Shown here: positions 10,284 to 21,571 of the stretch, one piece after another
Numbering within the stretch: position 1 is the first letter of the stretch
How the letters are laid out: every line of letters begins with the position of its first letter
Assembly: GCF_002355475.1 (NCBI RefSeq)
Contig: NZ_AP014862.1
Span: 2,480,001-2,544,000 of the forward strand
DNA: 64,000 bases
Reading direction: 5' to 3'
Origin: Pseudomonas furukawaii
GTDB lineage: Bacteria; Pseudomonadota; Gammaproteobacteria; Pseudomonadales; Pseudomonadaceae
Notes under the pieces: model-generated
Databases searched by the model: none
The model's input: the letters and a program-made list of their open reading frames with translations, nothing else
Told to the model about the DNA's origin: nothing
Program-made: the position numbers and the translations under genes

Positions 10284-10308
10284 AAAGCCCCGCATTGCGG
10301 GGCTTTTT
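10284..10308. terminator. Bidirectional intrinsic terminator
   Basis: Perfect 7-bp stem GCCCCGC/GCGGGGC with loop ATT, preceded by AAA and followed by TTTTT, so it can act on both strands. It lies between the convergent azoR and ybiT genes. Confidence 0.9.
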
Positions 10309-10358
10309 CATGGGCGTTGGGTAGAGGAACGAAACCCAACAGCGCTGGCAGGCCGCCT

Positions 10359-11948
10359 TCAGACGATCACGCCCTGGCTGCGCAGGTAGTCGTCGTAGGT
10401 GCCGCTGAAGTCCGTCACGCCGTTCTCCGAGAGCTCGATGATGCGGGTGGCCAGGGAACCGACGAATTCGCGGTCGTGGCTGACGAAGATCAGGGTGCCG
10501 GGGTAGTTCTCCAGTGCCAGGTTGAGCGCCTCGATGGACTCCATGTCCAGGTGGTTGGTGGGTTCGTCCATCACCAGTACGTTGGGCTTCTTCAGGATCA
10601 GCTTGCCGAACAGCATGCGGCCCTGTTCGCCACCGGAGATCACCTTCACCGACTTCTTGATCTCGTCGTTGGAGAACAGCATGCGGCCGAGGGTGCCGCG
10701 CACCAGCTGTTCGCCACCCTGGGTCCACTGGCCCATCCAGTCGAACAGGGTCACATCGTCCTCGAAGTCCTCGGCGTGGTCCTGGGCGAAATAGCCCACG
10801 TCGGCGCTCTCGGTCCATTTCACTTCACCGGACATCGGCGGCATCTCGCCCACCAGGGTACGCAGCAGGGTGGTCTTGCCGATGCCGTTGGGACCGATGA
10901 TGGCCACGCGCTCGCCGGCCTCGATCTGCATGGACAGGTTCTTGAACAGCGGCGTGCCGTCGAAGCCCTGGCTGACCTTGTCCAGGGTCACCGCCTGGCG
11001 GTGCAGCTTCTTGTACTGCTCGAAGCGGATGAAGGGGCTCACGCGGCTGGACGGCTTGACCTCCTCCAGCTGGATCTTGTCGATCTGGCGGGCGCGGCTG
11101 GTGGCCTGCTTGGCCTTGGAGGCGTTGGCCGAGAAGCGGCTGACGAACTGCTGCAGCTCGGCGATCTGCGCCTTCTTCTTGGCGTTGTCGGAGAGCAGGC
11201 GTTCGCGGGCCTGTTCGGCGGCGGTCATGTACTCGTCGTAGTTCCCCGGGAACAGGCGCAGCTCGCCGTAGTCCAGGTCCGCCATGTGGGTGCAGACGCT
11301 GTTCAGGAAGTGACGGTCGTGGGAAATGATGATCATGGTGCTGTTGCGCGCCGTGAGCACGCCTTCCAGCCAGCGGATGGTGTTGATGTCCAGGTGGTTG
11401 GTCGGCTCGTCCAGCAGCAGTACATCCGGGTCGGAGAACAGCGCCTGGGCCAGCAGCACCCGCAGTTTCCAGCCAGGGGCCACGGCGCTCATGGGGCCGA
11501 AGTGCTGGTCCAGGGGAATGCCCACGCCCAGCAGCAGCTCGCCGGCGCGGGACTCGGCGGTGTAGCCGTCCATCTCGGCGAACTGCACTTCCAGTTCGGC
11601 CACGGCCATGCCGTCGTCCTCGCTCATTTCCGGCAGCGAGTAGATGCGGTCACGCTCGGCCTTCACCTTCCAGAGTTCCTCGTGGCCCATGATCACGGTA
11701 TCGATCACGCTGAAGTCTTCGTAGGCGAACTGGTCCTGGCGCAGCTTGCCCAGGCGGGTGTTGGGCTCAAGCATCACCTGGCCGGCGGAGGGCTCCAGCT
11801 CACCGCCGAGGATCTTCATGAAGGTCGACTTTCCGCAGCCATTGGCGCCGATCAGGCCGTAGCGGTTGCCGTTGCCGAACTTGACGGAAACGTTCTCGAA
11901 CAGCGGCTTGGCGCCGAACTGCATGGTGATATTTGCGGTGGAGATCAC
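10359..11948 (-). CDS. ybiT: ABC-F family ATPase YbiT
   Basis: A 529-residue cytoplasmic protein with two ABC domains and no membrane segments, the ABC-F architecture. The first Walker [10 protein letters not shown] is at residues 34-42 and the second is GPNGIGKTT. The first domain has [15 protein letters not shown] in place of the usual LSGGE and the second has [12 protein letters not shown]; both substitutions, and the linker text [31 protein letters not shown], are those of E. coli YbiT. ABC-F proteins act on the ribosomal E site; the precise role of YbiT is less well defined than that of EttA. Confidence 0.93.
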   Translation of the reverse strand: MISTANITMQFGAKPLFENVSVKFGNGNRYGLIGANGCGKSTFMKILGGELEPSAGQVMLEPNTRLGKLRQDQFAYEDFSVIDTVIMGHEELWKVKAERDRIYSLPEMSEDDGMAVAELEVQFAEMDGYTAESRAGELLLGVGIPLDQHFGPMSAVAPGWKLRVLLAQALFSDPDVLLLDEPTNHLDINTIRWLEGVLTARNSTMIIISHDRHFLNSVCTHMADLDYGELRLFPGNYDEYMTAAEQARERLLSDNAKKKAQIAELQQFVSRFSANASKAKQATSRARQIDKIQLEEVKPSSRVSPFIRFEQYKKLHRQAVTLDKVSQGFDGTPLFKNLSMQIEAGERVAIIGPNGIGKTTLLRTLVGEMPPMSGEVKWTESADVGYFAQDHAEDFEDDVTLFDWMGQWTQGGEQLVRGTLGRMLFSNDEIKKSVKVISGGEQGRMLFGKLILKKPNVLVMDEPTNHLDMESIEALNLALENYPGTLIFVSHDREFVGSLATRIIELSENGVTDFSGTYDDYLRSQGVIV

Positions 11949-12282
11949 GGTGGAATCCTGAGCGTGGGGCGCATGTGCGCAAAAAAGGCGGGATTGTAGC
12001 GTTTTCGCCTGGGCTCCGGGGAAAAGTTACCCACTGGATGCGGCCTTTCGGCGGAAACCGCAGGACCTCCAGCCGCAGTGCACCACGCCGGCCCAGGTTG
12101 CGCGCCGACTTGCGGCCTGTCGTAAAACCGTCAACTTGCGGCCTTAGCCTGAGGCGGCTTCCACGGCACTTTTCGACGCCTTCGCGCGTCGACCCACCTT
12201 CAAGGTGCAGGCCAGCCTGATCAGTTGGCCTCTTTTTTCGGACCCCTCGCCGTGGTGCGCTTCCAGGCAGCAGGAGCCATTC
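11949..12282. other. Intergenic region, no convincing gene
   Basis: These 334 bases separate ybiT from the next gene. I see no coding frame with Pseudomonas codon bias. A short direct repeat ACTTGCGGCCT occurs twice about 20 bases apart near 12110-12145. It presumably holds the divergent promoters, but no strong -35/-10 pair stands out. Confidence 0.5.
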
Positions 12283-12474
12283 ATGGAGATCGCCATCCAG
12301 CAGGTCCGTCGCGACGGACGGGACGAGTGGCTGGTGGAGGCCCTGGGGCTGCGAGTGCCTTTTCGCGATCGCGCGTCGGCGCTGGCCTTTGCCCTTCGGT
12401 TGCAGGAGCGGGTGGACGCGCCCCATCGGTTGCCGGCATCCCGGCCGGTGGGATGGGGCGTTACGCGGGAATGA
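12283..12474 (+). CDS. Small conserved-looking protein of unknown function (63 aa)
   Basis: The start at 12283 has a strong AGGAG six bases upstream. The 63-residue product (MEIAIQQVRRDGRDEWLVEALGLRVPFRDRASALAFALRLQERV) reads like a compact alpha/beta domain with clear codon bias and no signal peptide or membrane helix. I do not recognise a family. Function unknown. Confidence 0.6.
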   Translation: MEIAIQQVRRDGRDEWLVEALGLRVPFRDRASALAFALRLQERVDAPHRLPASRPVGWGVTRE

Positions 12475-12566
12475 GGCGATCGGGCCGTCGCGGTTTGCAA
12501 TCACCGGCTAAGGTTCGGGAAGGCACATGCATGCTTTTCAGGATTGGCAACCAGCGGAGATGGATT

Positions 12567-12866
12567 GTGAAGACAGCACGAGTATTCGGCATCCTGGCCC
12601 TGCAGGCCTTCGCGCTCGCCGCCGTGGCGGGCGAGTGGCCGGCGGCCGGAGGGGAGAAGTTCACCCGGGAATGCATCGCCAGCGCGGCGGGGCAGGTGCC
12701 CCAGGAGAAGGCGGTGGCCTATTGCAACTGCTCCAACGGCATGATGCAGGAGGCCTTTACCACCGAGCAGTTGGCGGGGGTTACCGACGGGCGCAAACCG
12801 ACCCAGGAGGAACTGGCGGTGCTCACCGATATTTCTCGTTCCTGTGCCCGGGAAACCCTGAAATAG
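12567..12866 (+). CDS. Small exported protein with two conserved cysteines (99 aa)
   Basis: I chose the GTG at 12567, which has GGAG seven bases upstream and yields a clean signal peptide (MKTARVFGILALQAFALAAVAG). An in-frame ATG at 12531 would add 12 residues without a ribosome site. The mature part, about 78 residues, contains FTRECIASAAGQVPQEKAVAYCNCSNGMMQEAFTTEQL and ends SRSCARETLK: four cysteines, likely disulphide-bonded in the periplasm. The pattern resembles small Pseudomonas periplasmic proteins of unknown function. No partner is evident from the neighbours. Confidence 0.65.
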   Translation: MKTARVFGILALQAFALAAVAGEWPAAGGEKFTRECIASAAGQVPQEKAVAYCNCSNGMMQEAFTTEQLAGVTDGRKPTQEELAVLTDISRSCARETLK

Positions 12867-12932
12867 TCCCGCCATCGAATGTTCATGAACGGACCTTAGG
12901 ATGGGCGAAGCGCCACGGACGGCGCCCATCCT

Positions 12933-13211
12933 TCAGTCGCGGAAGAACACCTGCACCAGGTGATAGCCGAACTGGCTTTTCACCGGGCCATGGACGACGC
13001 GCACGGGCTTCTTGAAGATCACCTGGTCGATCACCCGGACCATCTGGCCGGGGCGAACCTCGCCCAGGTCGCCGCCGCGTTTGGCGGAAGGGCAGATCGA
13101 GTGTTTCCGGGCCAGGACGGCGAAGTCCTCACCTTTTTCCAGGCGCTTTTTCAGCTGTTCGGCTTCCGCCTCGGTCTTGACCAGGATATGGCGGGCAAGG
13201 GCCTTGGCCAT
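12933..13211 (-). CDS. ppiC: Parvulin-type peptidyl-prolyl cis-trans isomerase
   Basis: The 92-residue protein starting at 13211 (MAKALARHILVKTEAEAEQLKKRLEKGEDFAVLARKHSICPSAKRGGDLGEVRPGQMV) is a single rotamase domain of the PpiC/Par10 type, matching E. coli PpiC (93 residues). It isomerises peptide bonds before proline and lacks a signal peptide, so it should be cytoplasmic. The closing FGYHLVQV is the conserved active-site strand. A GATGGGCG/CGCCCATC hairpin at 12900-12930 lies between its stop and the convergent gene and may be a weak terminator. Confidence 0.92.
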   Translation of the reverse strand: MAKALARHILVKTEAEAEQLKKRLEKGEDFAVLARKHSICPSAKRGGDLGEVRPGQMVRVIDQVIFKKPVRVVHGPVKSQFGYHLVQVFFRD

Positions 13212-13330
13212 GGGATTTCCTCTTGGACTGTGGAGCGGTTCATTGTGCCAGTACCGGCCGCCGCCATACAGTTGGCCACTGCCGATCCGCGTCGCGGCGG
13301 CCCCCACCCCAGATTGGATGTACTCGTCCC

Positions 13331-14542
13331 ATGGACCTTTCCTCGATGTTGAAAATCCTGGCCAGCCAGGATGGTTCCGACCTCTACCTGTCCACCGGCG
13401 CCCCGCCCTGCGCCAAGTTCAACGGCCTGTTGCGACCCTTGAGCACCGAGCCCTTGAAGGCCGGTGACGTGGCCCGGATCGCCGAGTCGATCATGGATGC
13501 GGAGCAGCGGGCCGAGTTCGACAAAGAGCTGGAGATGAACCTCGCCATCTCCCTGCCCAATATCGGCCGCTTCCGCGTCAACATCTTCCGCCAGCGCAAC
13601 GAGGTCTCCATCGTCGCGCGCAACATCAAGCTGGATATCCCGCGCTTCGAGGACCTCAAGCTGCCGGAGGTGCTGCTCAAGATGGTCATGGAGAAGCGCG
13701 GCCTGGTGCTCTTCGTCGGCGGTACCGGCTCGGGCAAGTCCACCTCGCTGGCGGCGCTGATCGATTACCGCAACCGCAACAGCGGCGGCCACATCATCAC
13801 CATCGAGGACCCGGTGGAGTACGTGCACCGGCACAAGAAGTCCATCATCAACCAGCGCGAGGTGGGGGTGGACACCCGCAGTTTCCATGCGGCCCTGAAG
13901 AACACCCTGCGCCAGGCGCCGGACGTGATCCTCATCGGCGAGATCCGCGACCGCGAGACCATGGAGCATGCCCTGGCCTTCGCCGATACCGGCCACCTGG
14001 CCATTTCCACGCTGCACGCCAACAACGCCAACCAGGCCCTCGACCGCATCATCAACTTCTTCCCCGAGGAGCGCCGGCCGCAGTTGCTCAATGACCTGGG
14101 GAACAACCTCAAGGCCTTCGTCTCCCAGCGCCTGGTGCGGACCCAGGACGGCAAGCGCCGCGCGGCGGTGGAAGTGCTGCTGGGCACCTCCACCATCAGC
14201 GACCTGATCAAGCGCGGCGAATTCCACTCCATCAAGGAGATCATGGAGAAGTCCCGGGGCCTGGGCATGCAGACCTTCGACCAGGCGCTGTTCGACCTGG
14301 TGGTGGAAGGGGCCATCCCCGAGGACGAGGCGATCAAGAACGCCGATTCGGCCAACAACCTGCGCCTGAAGCTCAAGCTCTATCGCGACGGCCCAGCCAC
14401 GTCACCGGCCAGCCCGACACCGACCGCCACCCCGGCACCGGCTCCGGCCGGCTCCGAGGAGGCCGCCAACTGGGGGATGGAGCTGACCCTGGAAGACCTC
14501 CCTGAAGACGAGCCGCCGGAAGACCCGGGGCGCCGCTTCTGA
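13331..14542 (+). CDS. PilT/PilU-family type IV pilus retraction-type ATPase
   Basis: A 403-residue hexameric-motor ATPase. Walker A GGTGSGKST is at residues 130-138, the acidic box includes TIEDPVEYVH (about 157-166), Walker B is PDVILIGEIRDRETM (about 198-212) and the His box is STLHANNANQALDRI. It aligns over its length with PilU (GRFRVNIFRQRNEVSIVARNIKLDIPRFEDLKLPE), but it stands alone, not next to pilT, and has an extra tail of about 40 residues rich in Pro/Ala then acidic residues. It is therefore probably an additional PilT/PilU paralogue rather than the canonical pilU. Confidence 0.88.
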   Translation: MDLSSMLKILASQDGSDLYLSTGAPPCAKFNGLLRPLSTEPLKAGDVARIAESIMDAEQRAEFDKELEMNLAISLPNIGRFRVNIFRQRNEVSIVARNIKLDIPRFEDLKLPEVLLKMVMEKRGLVLFVGGTGSGKSTSLAALIDYRNRNSGGHIITIEDPVEYVHRHKKSIINQREVGVDTRSFHAALKNTLRQAPDVILIGEIRDRETMEHALAFADTGHLAISTLHANNANQALDRIINFFPEERRPQLLNDLGNNLKAFVSQRLVRTQDGKRRAAVEVLLGTSTISDLIKRGEFHSIKEIMEKSRGLGMQTFDQALFDLVVEGAIPEDEAIKNADSANNLRLKLKLYRDGPATSPASPTPTATPAPAPAGSEEAANWGMELTLEDLPEDEPPEDPGRRF

Positions 14543-14558
14543 CCCGTGCCGCAAACGA

Positions 14559-14590
14559 GAAGGCCGGCTCACTGGAGCCGGCCTTCGTCT
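14559..14590. terminator. Bidirectional intrinsic terminator
   Basis: A perfect 12-bp inverted repeat (GAAGGCCGGCTC / GAGCCGGCCTTC, loop ACTG) lies between the convergent pilus ATPase and permease genes. The flanking T-runs are short, so the stem provides most of the strength. Confidence 0.85.
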
Positions 14591-14595
14591 TTCGC

Positions 14596-16128
14596 TCAGT
14601 CCCCGCCGGGGCTGCTGGCGCTTTCCCGTTCCGGGCGAGGCGGCGTGGCGGGCGCCTCGAGCACCGAGACTTCCTCGCCATTGGCGTCGTAGAGCTTGCC
14701 GTCGAGGAAGTAGTCGCCTTCACGCAGTTTGGCGATGTCCTTCTGCCGCAGGAAGCGTCGCTCGGTGCCCGCGACGAACACCGACTGCCGGTCCGAGTTG
14801 CCCACCTTGAGGTGGTTGAACAGCAGGTTCAGCGCGATGGCCATGATGGCGGCCGAGCTGATGCCGGAGTGGAAGATGGTGGCGAACCAGCTGGGGAAGT
14901 GCTCGTAGAAGGCCGGTGCCGCGATCGGGATCATGCCGAAGCCGATGGAGCTGGCGACGATGATCAGGTTCATGTTGTTGCGGTAGTCCACCCGTGACAG
15001 CGTGCGGATGCCGCTGGCGGCCACGGTGCCGAACAGCACCACGCCGGCGCCGCCCAGCACCGAGGAAGGCACGGCGGCGATGATCCGGCCCATCAGCGGC
15101 AGCAGGCCCAGGGTGACCAGGATCAGCCCGCCGGTGGCCACCACGTAGCGGCTCTTCACCCCCGTGACCGCCACCAGGCCGACGTTCTGGGCGAAGGCGC
15201 TCTGGGTGAAGGAGCCGAGCAGCGGCGCGATGGAACTGGAGATCATGTCGGCGCGCAGTCCATTGGACAGGCGCTGCGAATCCACCTTGGTGCCGATGAT
15301 CTCGCCCACGGCCAGGATGTCCGCCGAGGTTTCCACCATGGTCACCAGGATCACGATGATCATGGACAGGATGGCCGCCACCTCGAACACCGGCACGCCG
15401 AAGCGCAGCGGCTGCGGATAGGCGAAGACGGGCCCGTCGAACACCCGCGAGAAATCCGCCATGCCGAGGGAGGCGGCGATCAGGGTGCCGATCACCATGG
15501 CCAGCAGGATCGACAGGCGCGAGATGCTGGCGCTGCCCAGTTTGCTCAGCAGCAGCACCACCGCCAGGGTCAGCGCGGCCAGGCCCACGTTGGCCATGCT
15601 GCCGAAGTCCTCGGCGCGGCTGTTGCCGCCCATGGCCCAACGGGCCGCGACAGGCATCAGGGTCAGGCCGATGGTGGTGATGACGATGCCGGTGACCAGC
15701 GGCGGGAAGAATTTGGTGATCCGCGAGAACACCGGGGTGATCAGCAGGCCGATCATGGAGGCGGCGATTACCGCGCCGAGGATGGTGGGCAGGCCGCCGC
15801 CACCGCCATGGGTCGCGAGGATCGCCACCATGGTGGACACGCCGGCGAAGGACACGCCTTGCACCAGGGGCAGCTGGCAGCCGAAGAAAGGCAGGCCCAG
15901 GGTCTGAAGCAGGGTGGCCAGGCCGCCGACGAACAGGGAGGCCGTGATCAGCAGGCCGATGTCCTCGGGCGACAGGCCAGCGGCCTGCCCGATGATCAGC
16001 GGCACCGCGACGATGCCCCCGTACATGGTGAGCACGTGCTGCAGGCCGTAGGCCAGGTTGGCGCCGACGCCGAGACGCTCGTCTTCGGGGCGCTGGCCGG
16101 TGACCTGGGGCTGGGAGGATGAAGTCAT
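14596..16128 (-). CDS. NCS2-family purine (xanthine/uric acid) permease
   Basis: A 510-residue inner-membrane protein with about fourteen hydrophobic segments. The NCS2 signature QNVGLVAVTGVKSR and the substrate-site text TMVETSADILAVGEIIGTKVDSQRLSNGLRADMISS are those of the xanthine/urate branch rather than the uracil branch. It imports a purine by proton symport. The C-terminal 60 residues form a polar cytoplasmic tail. A TGTATACA palindrome lies 69 bases upstream of the start and may be a GntR-type operator. No purine catabolic enzymes are in this window. Confidence 0.9.
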   Translation of the reverse strand: MTSSSQPQVTGQRPEDERLGVGANLAYGLQHVLTMYGGIVAVPLIIGQAAGLSPEDIGLLITASLFVGGLATLLQTLGLPFFGCQLPLVQGVSFAGVSTMVAILATHGGGGGLPTILGAVIAASMIGLLITPVFSRITKFFPPLVTGIVITTIGLTLMPVAARWAMGGNSRAEDFGSMANVGLAALTLAVVLLLSKLGSASISRLSILLAMVIGTLIAASLGMADFSRVFDGPVFAYPQPLRFGVPVFEVAAILSMIIVILVTMVETSADILAVGEIIGTKVDSQRLSNGLRADMISSSIAPLLGSFTQSAFAQNVGLVAVTGVKSRYVVATGGLILVTLGLLPLMGRIIAAVPSSVLGGAGVVLFGTVAASGIRTLSRVDYRNNMNLIIVASSIGFGMIPIAAPAFYEHFPSWFATIFHSGISSAAIMAIALNLLFNHLKVGNSDRQSVFVAGTERRFLRQKDIAKLREGDYFLDGKLYDANGEEVSVLEAPATPPRPERESASSPGGD

Positions 16129-16196
16129 GGCGGAAGTCTCTCTCGTTGTTGTTGTGTACCGGTCGTGGCAGGTTTGCCACGGTTCGGCCGCAAAAC

Positions 16197-16204
16197 TGTA
16201 TACA
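16197..16204. promoter_or_regulatory. Palindrome TGTATACA, possible GntR-type operator
   Basis: The palindrome TGTATACA lies in the 216-base gap between the divergent purine permease and DJ-1/PfpI genes. GntR/FadR-type regulators often bind such AT-centred palindromes. The assignment is inference only. Confidence 0.3.
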
Positions 16205-16344
16205 ACTTATGGGCGATGACTCCGTGATCAGAACTTTCACTGCGCTGTATGGGTGGATTCGTACATTTCTGTGCCTATCTCCGTACCCAAGGCTGACCCT
16301 AGATTGACGTTACGTCCACCTGGCAGCCGATCCGGAGACCCTGC

Positions 16345-16941
16345 ATGCGCATCGCGGTACTCACCTTCGAGGGTTTCAATGAACTGGATTCCTTTGTCGC
16401 CGCCGGTGTCCTGAACCGGTTGCGCGGGCAGGGCTGGCTCGCGGAAATCACCGCGCCGACGGCCTCCGTTACCTCGATGAACGGTGTTCGCGTCCAGGCC
16501 CAGCAGCCCCTGGAATTCGCCAACGAAGCCGATGTGGTGCTGTTCGGCAGCGGCATCCTGACCCGCGATATCGCCCGCGACAGCGCCCTGCTGGCCCGCC
16601 TGCGGCTGGACCCGGCGCGCCAGCTGGTGGGCTCGCAATGCTCGGGGGCACTCCTGATGGCCCGGCTCGGTTTGCTGGGCGGCATTCCGGCCTGCACCGA
16701 CCTGACCACCAAACCCTGGGTGATCGAGGCGGGCGTCGAGGTGCTGGACCAACCCTTCTTCGCCCGCGGAAACCTCGCCACCGCCGGTGGTTGCCTGTCG
16801 GCGCCGTACCTGGCGGCCTGGGTCATCGCCCGTCTGGCCGGGGAGGCGGCCTGCGCCGAGGCGCTGCATTACGTGGCGCCCGTGGGGGAGAAGGCGTTCT
16901 TCGTGGAGCGGGCGCTGGGGGTGATCAGACCGTATCTGTAG
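16345..16941 (+). CDS. DJ-1/PfpI family protein
   Basis: The 198-residue protein has the class I glutamine-amidotransferase-like fold of the DJ-1/PfpI superfamily, with the nucleophile elbow GSQCSGALLMARLG (cysteine near residue 100) and an N-terminal MRIAVLTFEGFNELDSFVAAGVLNRL. This group includes isonitrile hydratases, glyoxalase-like deglycases and the sensor half of some AraC proteins, so the reaction cannot be named. It stands alone, divergent from the purine permease. Confidence 0.8.
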   Translation: MRIAVLTFEGFNELDSFVAAGVLNRLRGQGWLAEITAPTASVTSMNGVRVQAQQPLEFANEADVVLFGSGILTRDIARDSALLARLRLDPARQLVGSQCSGALLMARLGLLGGIPACTDLTTKPWVIEAGVEVLDQPFFARGNLATAGGCLSAPYLAAWVIARLAGEAACAEALHYVAPVGEKAFFVERALGVIRPYL

Positions 16942-16970
16942 GCCAGGCTTCCCGCAGCCGGCAGCGCAGG

Positions 16971-18926
<1,956 letters not shown>

Positions 18927-18964
18927 CGGGGCGTCCTCCTGATTACTGTTCGGGCGTCCGGTCG

Positions 18965-19882
18965 TTATTCAGCATAGGCGGTGGGCAGGCCGACGCGTTT
19001 CCAGTCCCGGATGTGCAGCAGCACGTCGCACATGGCCTGGGCGGCGCTGGAAAGCTCGTGGTCGGCCAGCCGGAACAGCCCCACGCGGCGTTCCAGCTGA
19101 GGGCTGCCCAGCGCGACGCAGTGCGCGCCGAGCTCCTGCATCTGCTGGATGCACAGGCTGGGCACCGCGCTGACCCCCAGTCCCTGGGCCACCATGCGGC
19201 CGATGGTGGACAGCTGGTGGCTCTCGAAGGCCACCGGCAGCTTGCCGTGGTCCGCCGCGACGAGTTCCTCCAGCATCAGCCGCACCGTGGACGGCCGTTG
19301 CAGGGTGATGAAGGGCTGCTCCAGCAGCTCCGCCCAGGTCAGTTCGGAACGTTGCGCGAGCGCGCAGTCCGCCGGCACCACGGCGACGAAACGATCGGTA
19401 TAGAAAGGCGTGAAGGCCAGCCCCTCGAGGTTCTCCGGCTCGAAGGCGATGCCCAGCTCCACGCGCCGGTTGCGCACCATCTCCAGCACCTGCTCGTTGA
19501 TCACGTCATGCACCGCCACGTTCACCTTCGGGTGCCGGTCGCGGAAGGCCTTCAGCGCCACCGGCAGCAGGTTGCCGGCGAAGGAGGGCATGGCGGCGAT
19601 GGACACCTTGCCCAGCTGCAGGGTGAAGTGCTGGCGCAGCAGCTCCTCGGTGTTGTCCCAATCGGCCAGCAGGCGGCGGGCGATGGGCAGCAGCGTCTCG
19701 CCTTCCGGCGTCAGGGCCACGCTGCGGGTGGTGCGCACCAGCAACTGGCCGCCGAGGGATTCCTCCAGGTTCTTGATCGCCAGGGAGAGGGCGGGCTGCG
19801 AGAGGTGCAGGCGCTCGCAGGCCTGGGCGAAGCTCAGGCTCTGGGCCACGGCGAGGAAGGCGCGCAGTTGCTTGATGGTCAT
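18965..19882 (-). CDS. dhcR: LysR-family regulator of the ketone-body genes (DhcR-like)
   Basis: The 305-residue LysR protein has the helix-turn-helix LRAFLAVAQSLSFAQACERLHLSQPALSLAIKNLEESLGGQL at residues 5-47 and the effector domain after it. It is divergent from the CoA-transferase genes, with 124 bases between the starts, matching the PA1998-PA1999 arrangement in which the LysR protein controls dhcAB (dehydrocarnitine/acetoacetate use). The gap contains an AT-rich TTTGTAAACC...AATGCAAA dyad around 19884-19906 that is a plausible operator. The acetoacetyl-CoA synthetase gene lies just downstream on the same strand. Confidence 0.88.
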   Translation of the reverse strand: MTIKQLRAFLAVAQSLSFAQACERLHLSQPALSLAIKNLEESLGGQLLVRTTRSVALTPEGETLLPIARRLLADWDNTEELLRQHFTLQLGKVSIAAMPSFAGNLLPVALKAFRDRHPKVNVAVHDVINEQVLEMVRNRRVELGIAFEPENLEGLAFTPFYTDRFVAVVPADCALAQRSELTWAELLEQPFITLQRPSTVRLMLEELVAADHGKLPVAFESHQLSTIGRMVAQGLGVSAVPSLCIQQMQELGAHCVALGSPQLERRVGLFRLADHELSSAAQAMCDVLLHIRDWKRVGLPTAYAE

Positions 19883-20006
19883 TTATTTGTAAACCGGATT
19901 AATGCAAAGGAAAAACAAACTTAACAAATCAGTCTCCGGGCGAGAAGCTCTGCCTCACCCCAACGGCGTACCCCGCCGCTCCCCATAACGACAAGAGGCG
20001 CAAAGC

Positions 20007-20705
20007 ATGAGCGGACTCGACAAGCGCGTAGGCTCCTACGAAGAGGCCCTGGCCGGGCTGACCGACGACATGACCATCCTGGCCGGGGGCTTCGGCCTCT
20101 GCGGCATCCCGGAAAACCTGATCGCCGAGATCCGCCGCCGTGGCGTCAAGGGCCTGACCGTGGTCTCCAACAACTGCGGCGTCGACGGCTTCGGCCTCGG
20201 CGTGCTGCTGGAAGAGCGCCAGATCCGCAAGATGATCGCCTCCTACGTCGGCGAAAACGCCCTGTTCGAGCAACAGCTGCTGTCCGGCGAACTGGAAGTG
20301 GAACTCACCCCCCAGGGCACCCTCGCCGAGCGCCTGCGCGCGGGCGGCGCCGGCATCCCGGCCTTCTTCACCGCCACCGGCTACGGCACTCCGGTGGCCG
20401 AAGGCAAGGAAGCCCGTGAGTTCGACGGCCGCCACTACATCATGGAGCGTGGCATCACCGGCGATTTCGCCATCGTCAAGGGCTGGAAGGCCGACCATTT
20501 CGGCAACGTGATCTACCGCCACACGGCGCAGAACTTCAATCCCGTGGTGGCCACCGCCGGCCGCATCACCGTGGTGGAAGTGGAAGAGATCGTCGAGCCC
20601 GGCGAACTGGACCCGGCGCAGATCCACACCCCCGGCATCTACGTGGATCGCATCATCTGCGGGACCTTCGAGAAACGCATCGAGAAACGCACCGTTCGTT
20701 CCTGA
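20007..20705 (+). CDS. dhcA: 3-oxoacid CoA-transferase subunit A (DhcA/AtoD-like)
   Basis: The 232-residue alpha subunit begins [39 protein letters not shown], the glycine-rich CoA-binding loop of family I CoA-transferases. It ends with [31 protein letters not shown], which is standard for this subunit. With the next gene it moves CoA between succinyl-CoA (or acetyl-CoA) and a 3-oxoacid. In P. aeruginosa the orthologous pair acts on 3-dehydrocarnitine; acetoacetate is the other likely substrate given atoB and liuE nearby. The gap to subunit B is 30 bases. Confidence 0.92.
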   Translation: MSGLDKRVGSYEEALAGLTDDMTILAGGFGLCGIPENLIAEIRRRGVKGLTVVSNNCGVDGFGLGVLLEERQIRKMIASYVGENALFEQQLLSGELEVELTPQGTLAERLRAGGAGIPAFFTATGYGTPVAEGKEAREFDGRHYIMERGITGDFAIVKGWKADHFGNVIYRHTAQNFNPVVATAGRITVVEVEEIVEPGELDPAQIHTPGIYVDRIICGTFEKRIEKRTVRS

Positions 20706-20735
20706 CCCGCACAAGAAGAATTCGAGGAAACCGAC

Positions 20736-21392
20736 ATGGCACTGACCCGCGAACAGATGGCCCAACGCGTGGCCCGCGAACTCAAGGATGGCTACTACGT
20801 GAACCTGGGGATCGGCATCCCCACCCTGGTGGCCAACTACGTCCCCGAAGGCATGCAGGTGATGCTGCAATCCGAGAACGGCCTGCTGGGCATGGGCGCC
20901 TTCCCCACCGAGGAGGAAGTGGACGCCGACATGATCAACGCCGGCAAGCAGACCGTCACCGCCGTCAAGGGCGCGTCGATCTTCTCCTCCGCCGACTCCT
21001 TCGCCATGATCCGTGGCGGCCACGTCGACCTCACCGTACTGGGTGCCTTCGAGGTGGACGTGCAGGGCAACATCGCCTCCTGGATGGTCCCCGGCAAGCT
21101 GGTCAAGGGCATGGGCGGCGCCATGGACCTGGTGGCTGGCGCCGACAACATCATCGTCACCATGACCCACGCCTCCAAGGACGGTGAGTCCAAGCTGCTG
21201 GAGCGCTGCTCGCTGCCGCTGACTGGCGCCGGCTGCATCCGCAAGGTGCTCACCGACCTGGCGTACCTGGAGATCGAGAACGGCACCTTCATCCTTCGCG
21301 AAACCGCTCCGGGCGTGAGCATCGCCGAGATCGCCGAGAAGACCGCCGGCCCGCTGATCGTTCCGGACGACGTGGTCGAAATGCGCTTCTGA
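20736..21392 (+). CDS. dhcB: 3-oxoacid CoA-transferase subunit B (DhcB/AtoA-like)
   Basis: The 218-residue beta subunit carries the catalytic glutamate at residue 47 in the conserved SENG motif ([12 protein letters not shown]), which forms the glutamyl-CoA thioester. [15 protein letters not shown] and GAMDLVAGA are further family marks. It completes the heterodimer with the preceding gene. A strong terminator follows its stop, so atoB downstream is probably transcribed at least partly on its own. Confidence 0.93.
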   Translation: MALTREQMAQRVARELKDGYYVNLGIGIPTLVANYVPEGMQVMLQSENGLLGMGAFPTEEEVDADMINAGKQTVTAVKGASIFSSADSFAMIRGGHVDLTVLGAFEVDVQGNIASWMVPGKLVKGMGGAMDLVAGADNIIVTMTHASKDGESKLLERCSLPLTGAGCIRKVLTDLAYLEIENGTFILRETAPGVSIAEIAEKTAGPLIVPDDVVEMRF

Positions 21393-21400
21393 TTGCTCTG

Positions 21401-21450
21401 CCGCGCCGGAGGAGGCCACCACGCATGGCGCTCCTCCTGCGCGGTTTTTT
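21401..21450 (+). terminator. Intrinsic terminator after dhcB
   Basis: A 14-bp stem with one mismatch (CCGCGCCGGAGGAG against CTCCTCCTGCGCGG) is followed directly by six T residues. Its loop spans the GCC...GGCG text at 21415-21430. It separates dhcAB from atoB. Confidence 0.85.
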
Positions 21451-21571
21451 GTTGTCGGGCCCGCCTGGATATTCGCGTGTGCCCGATCCGCAGGATGGGT
21501 TGAGCGGAGCGATACCCGTCATCCGTCGGCGATCCCGTAGCGATGCCGACGCAACTCGCAGGAGTTCCAAC

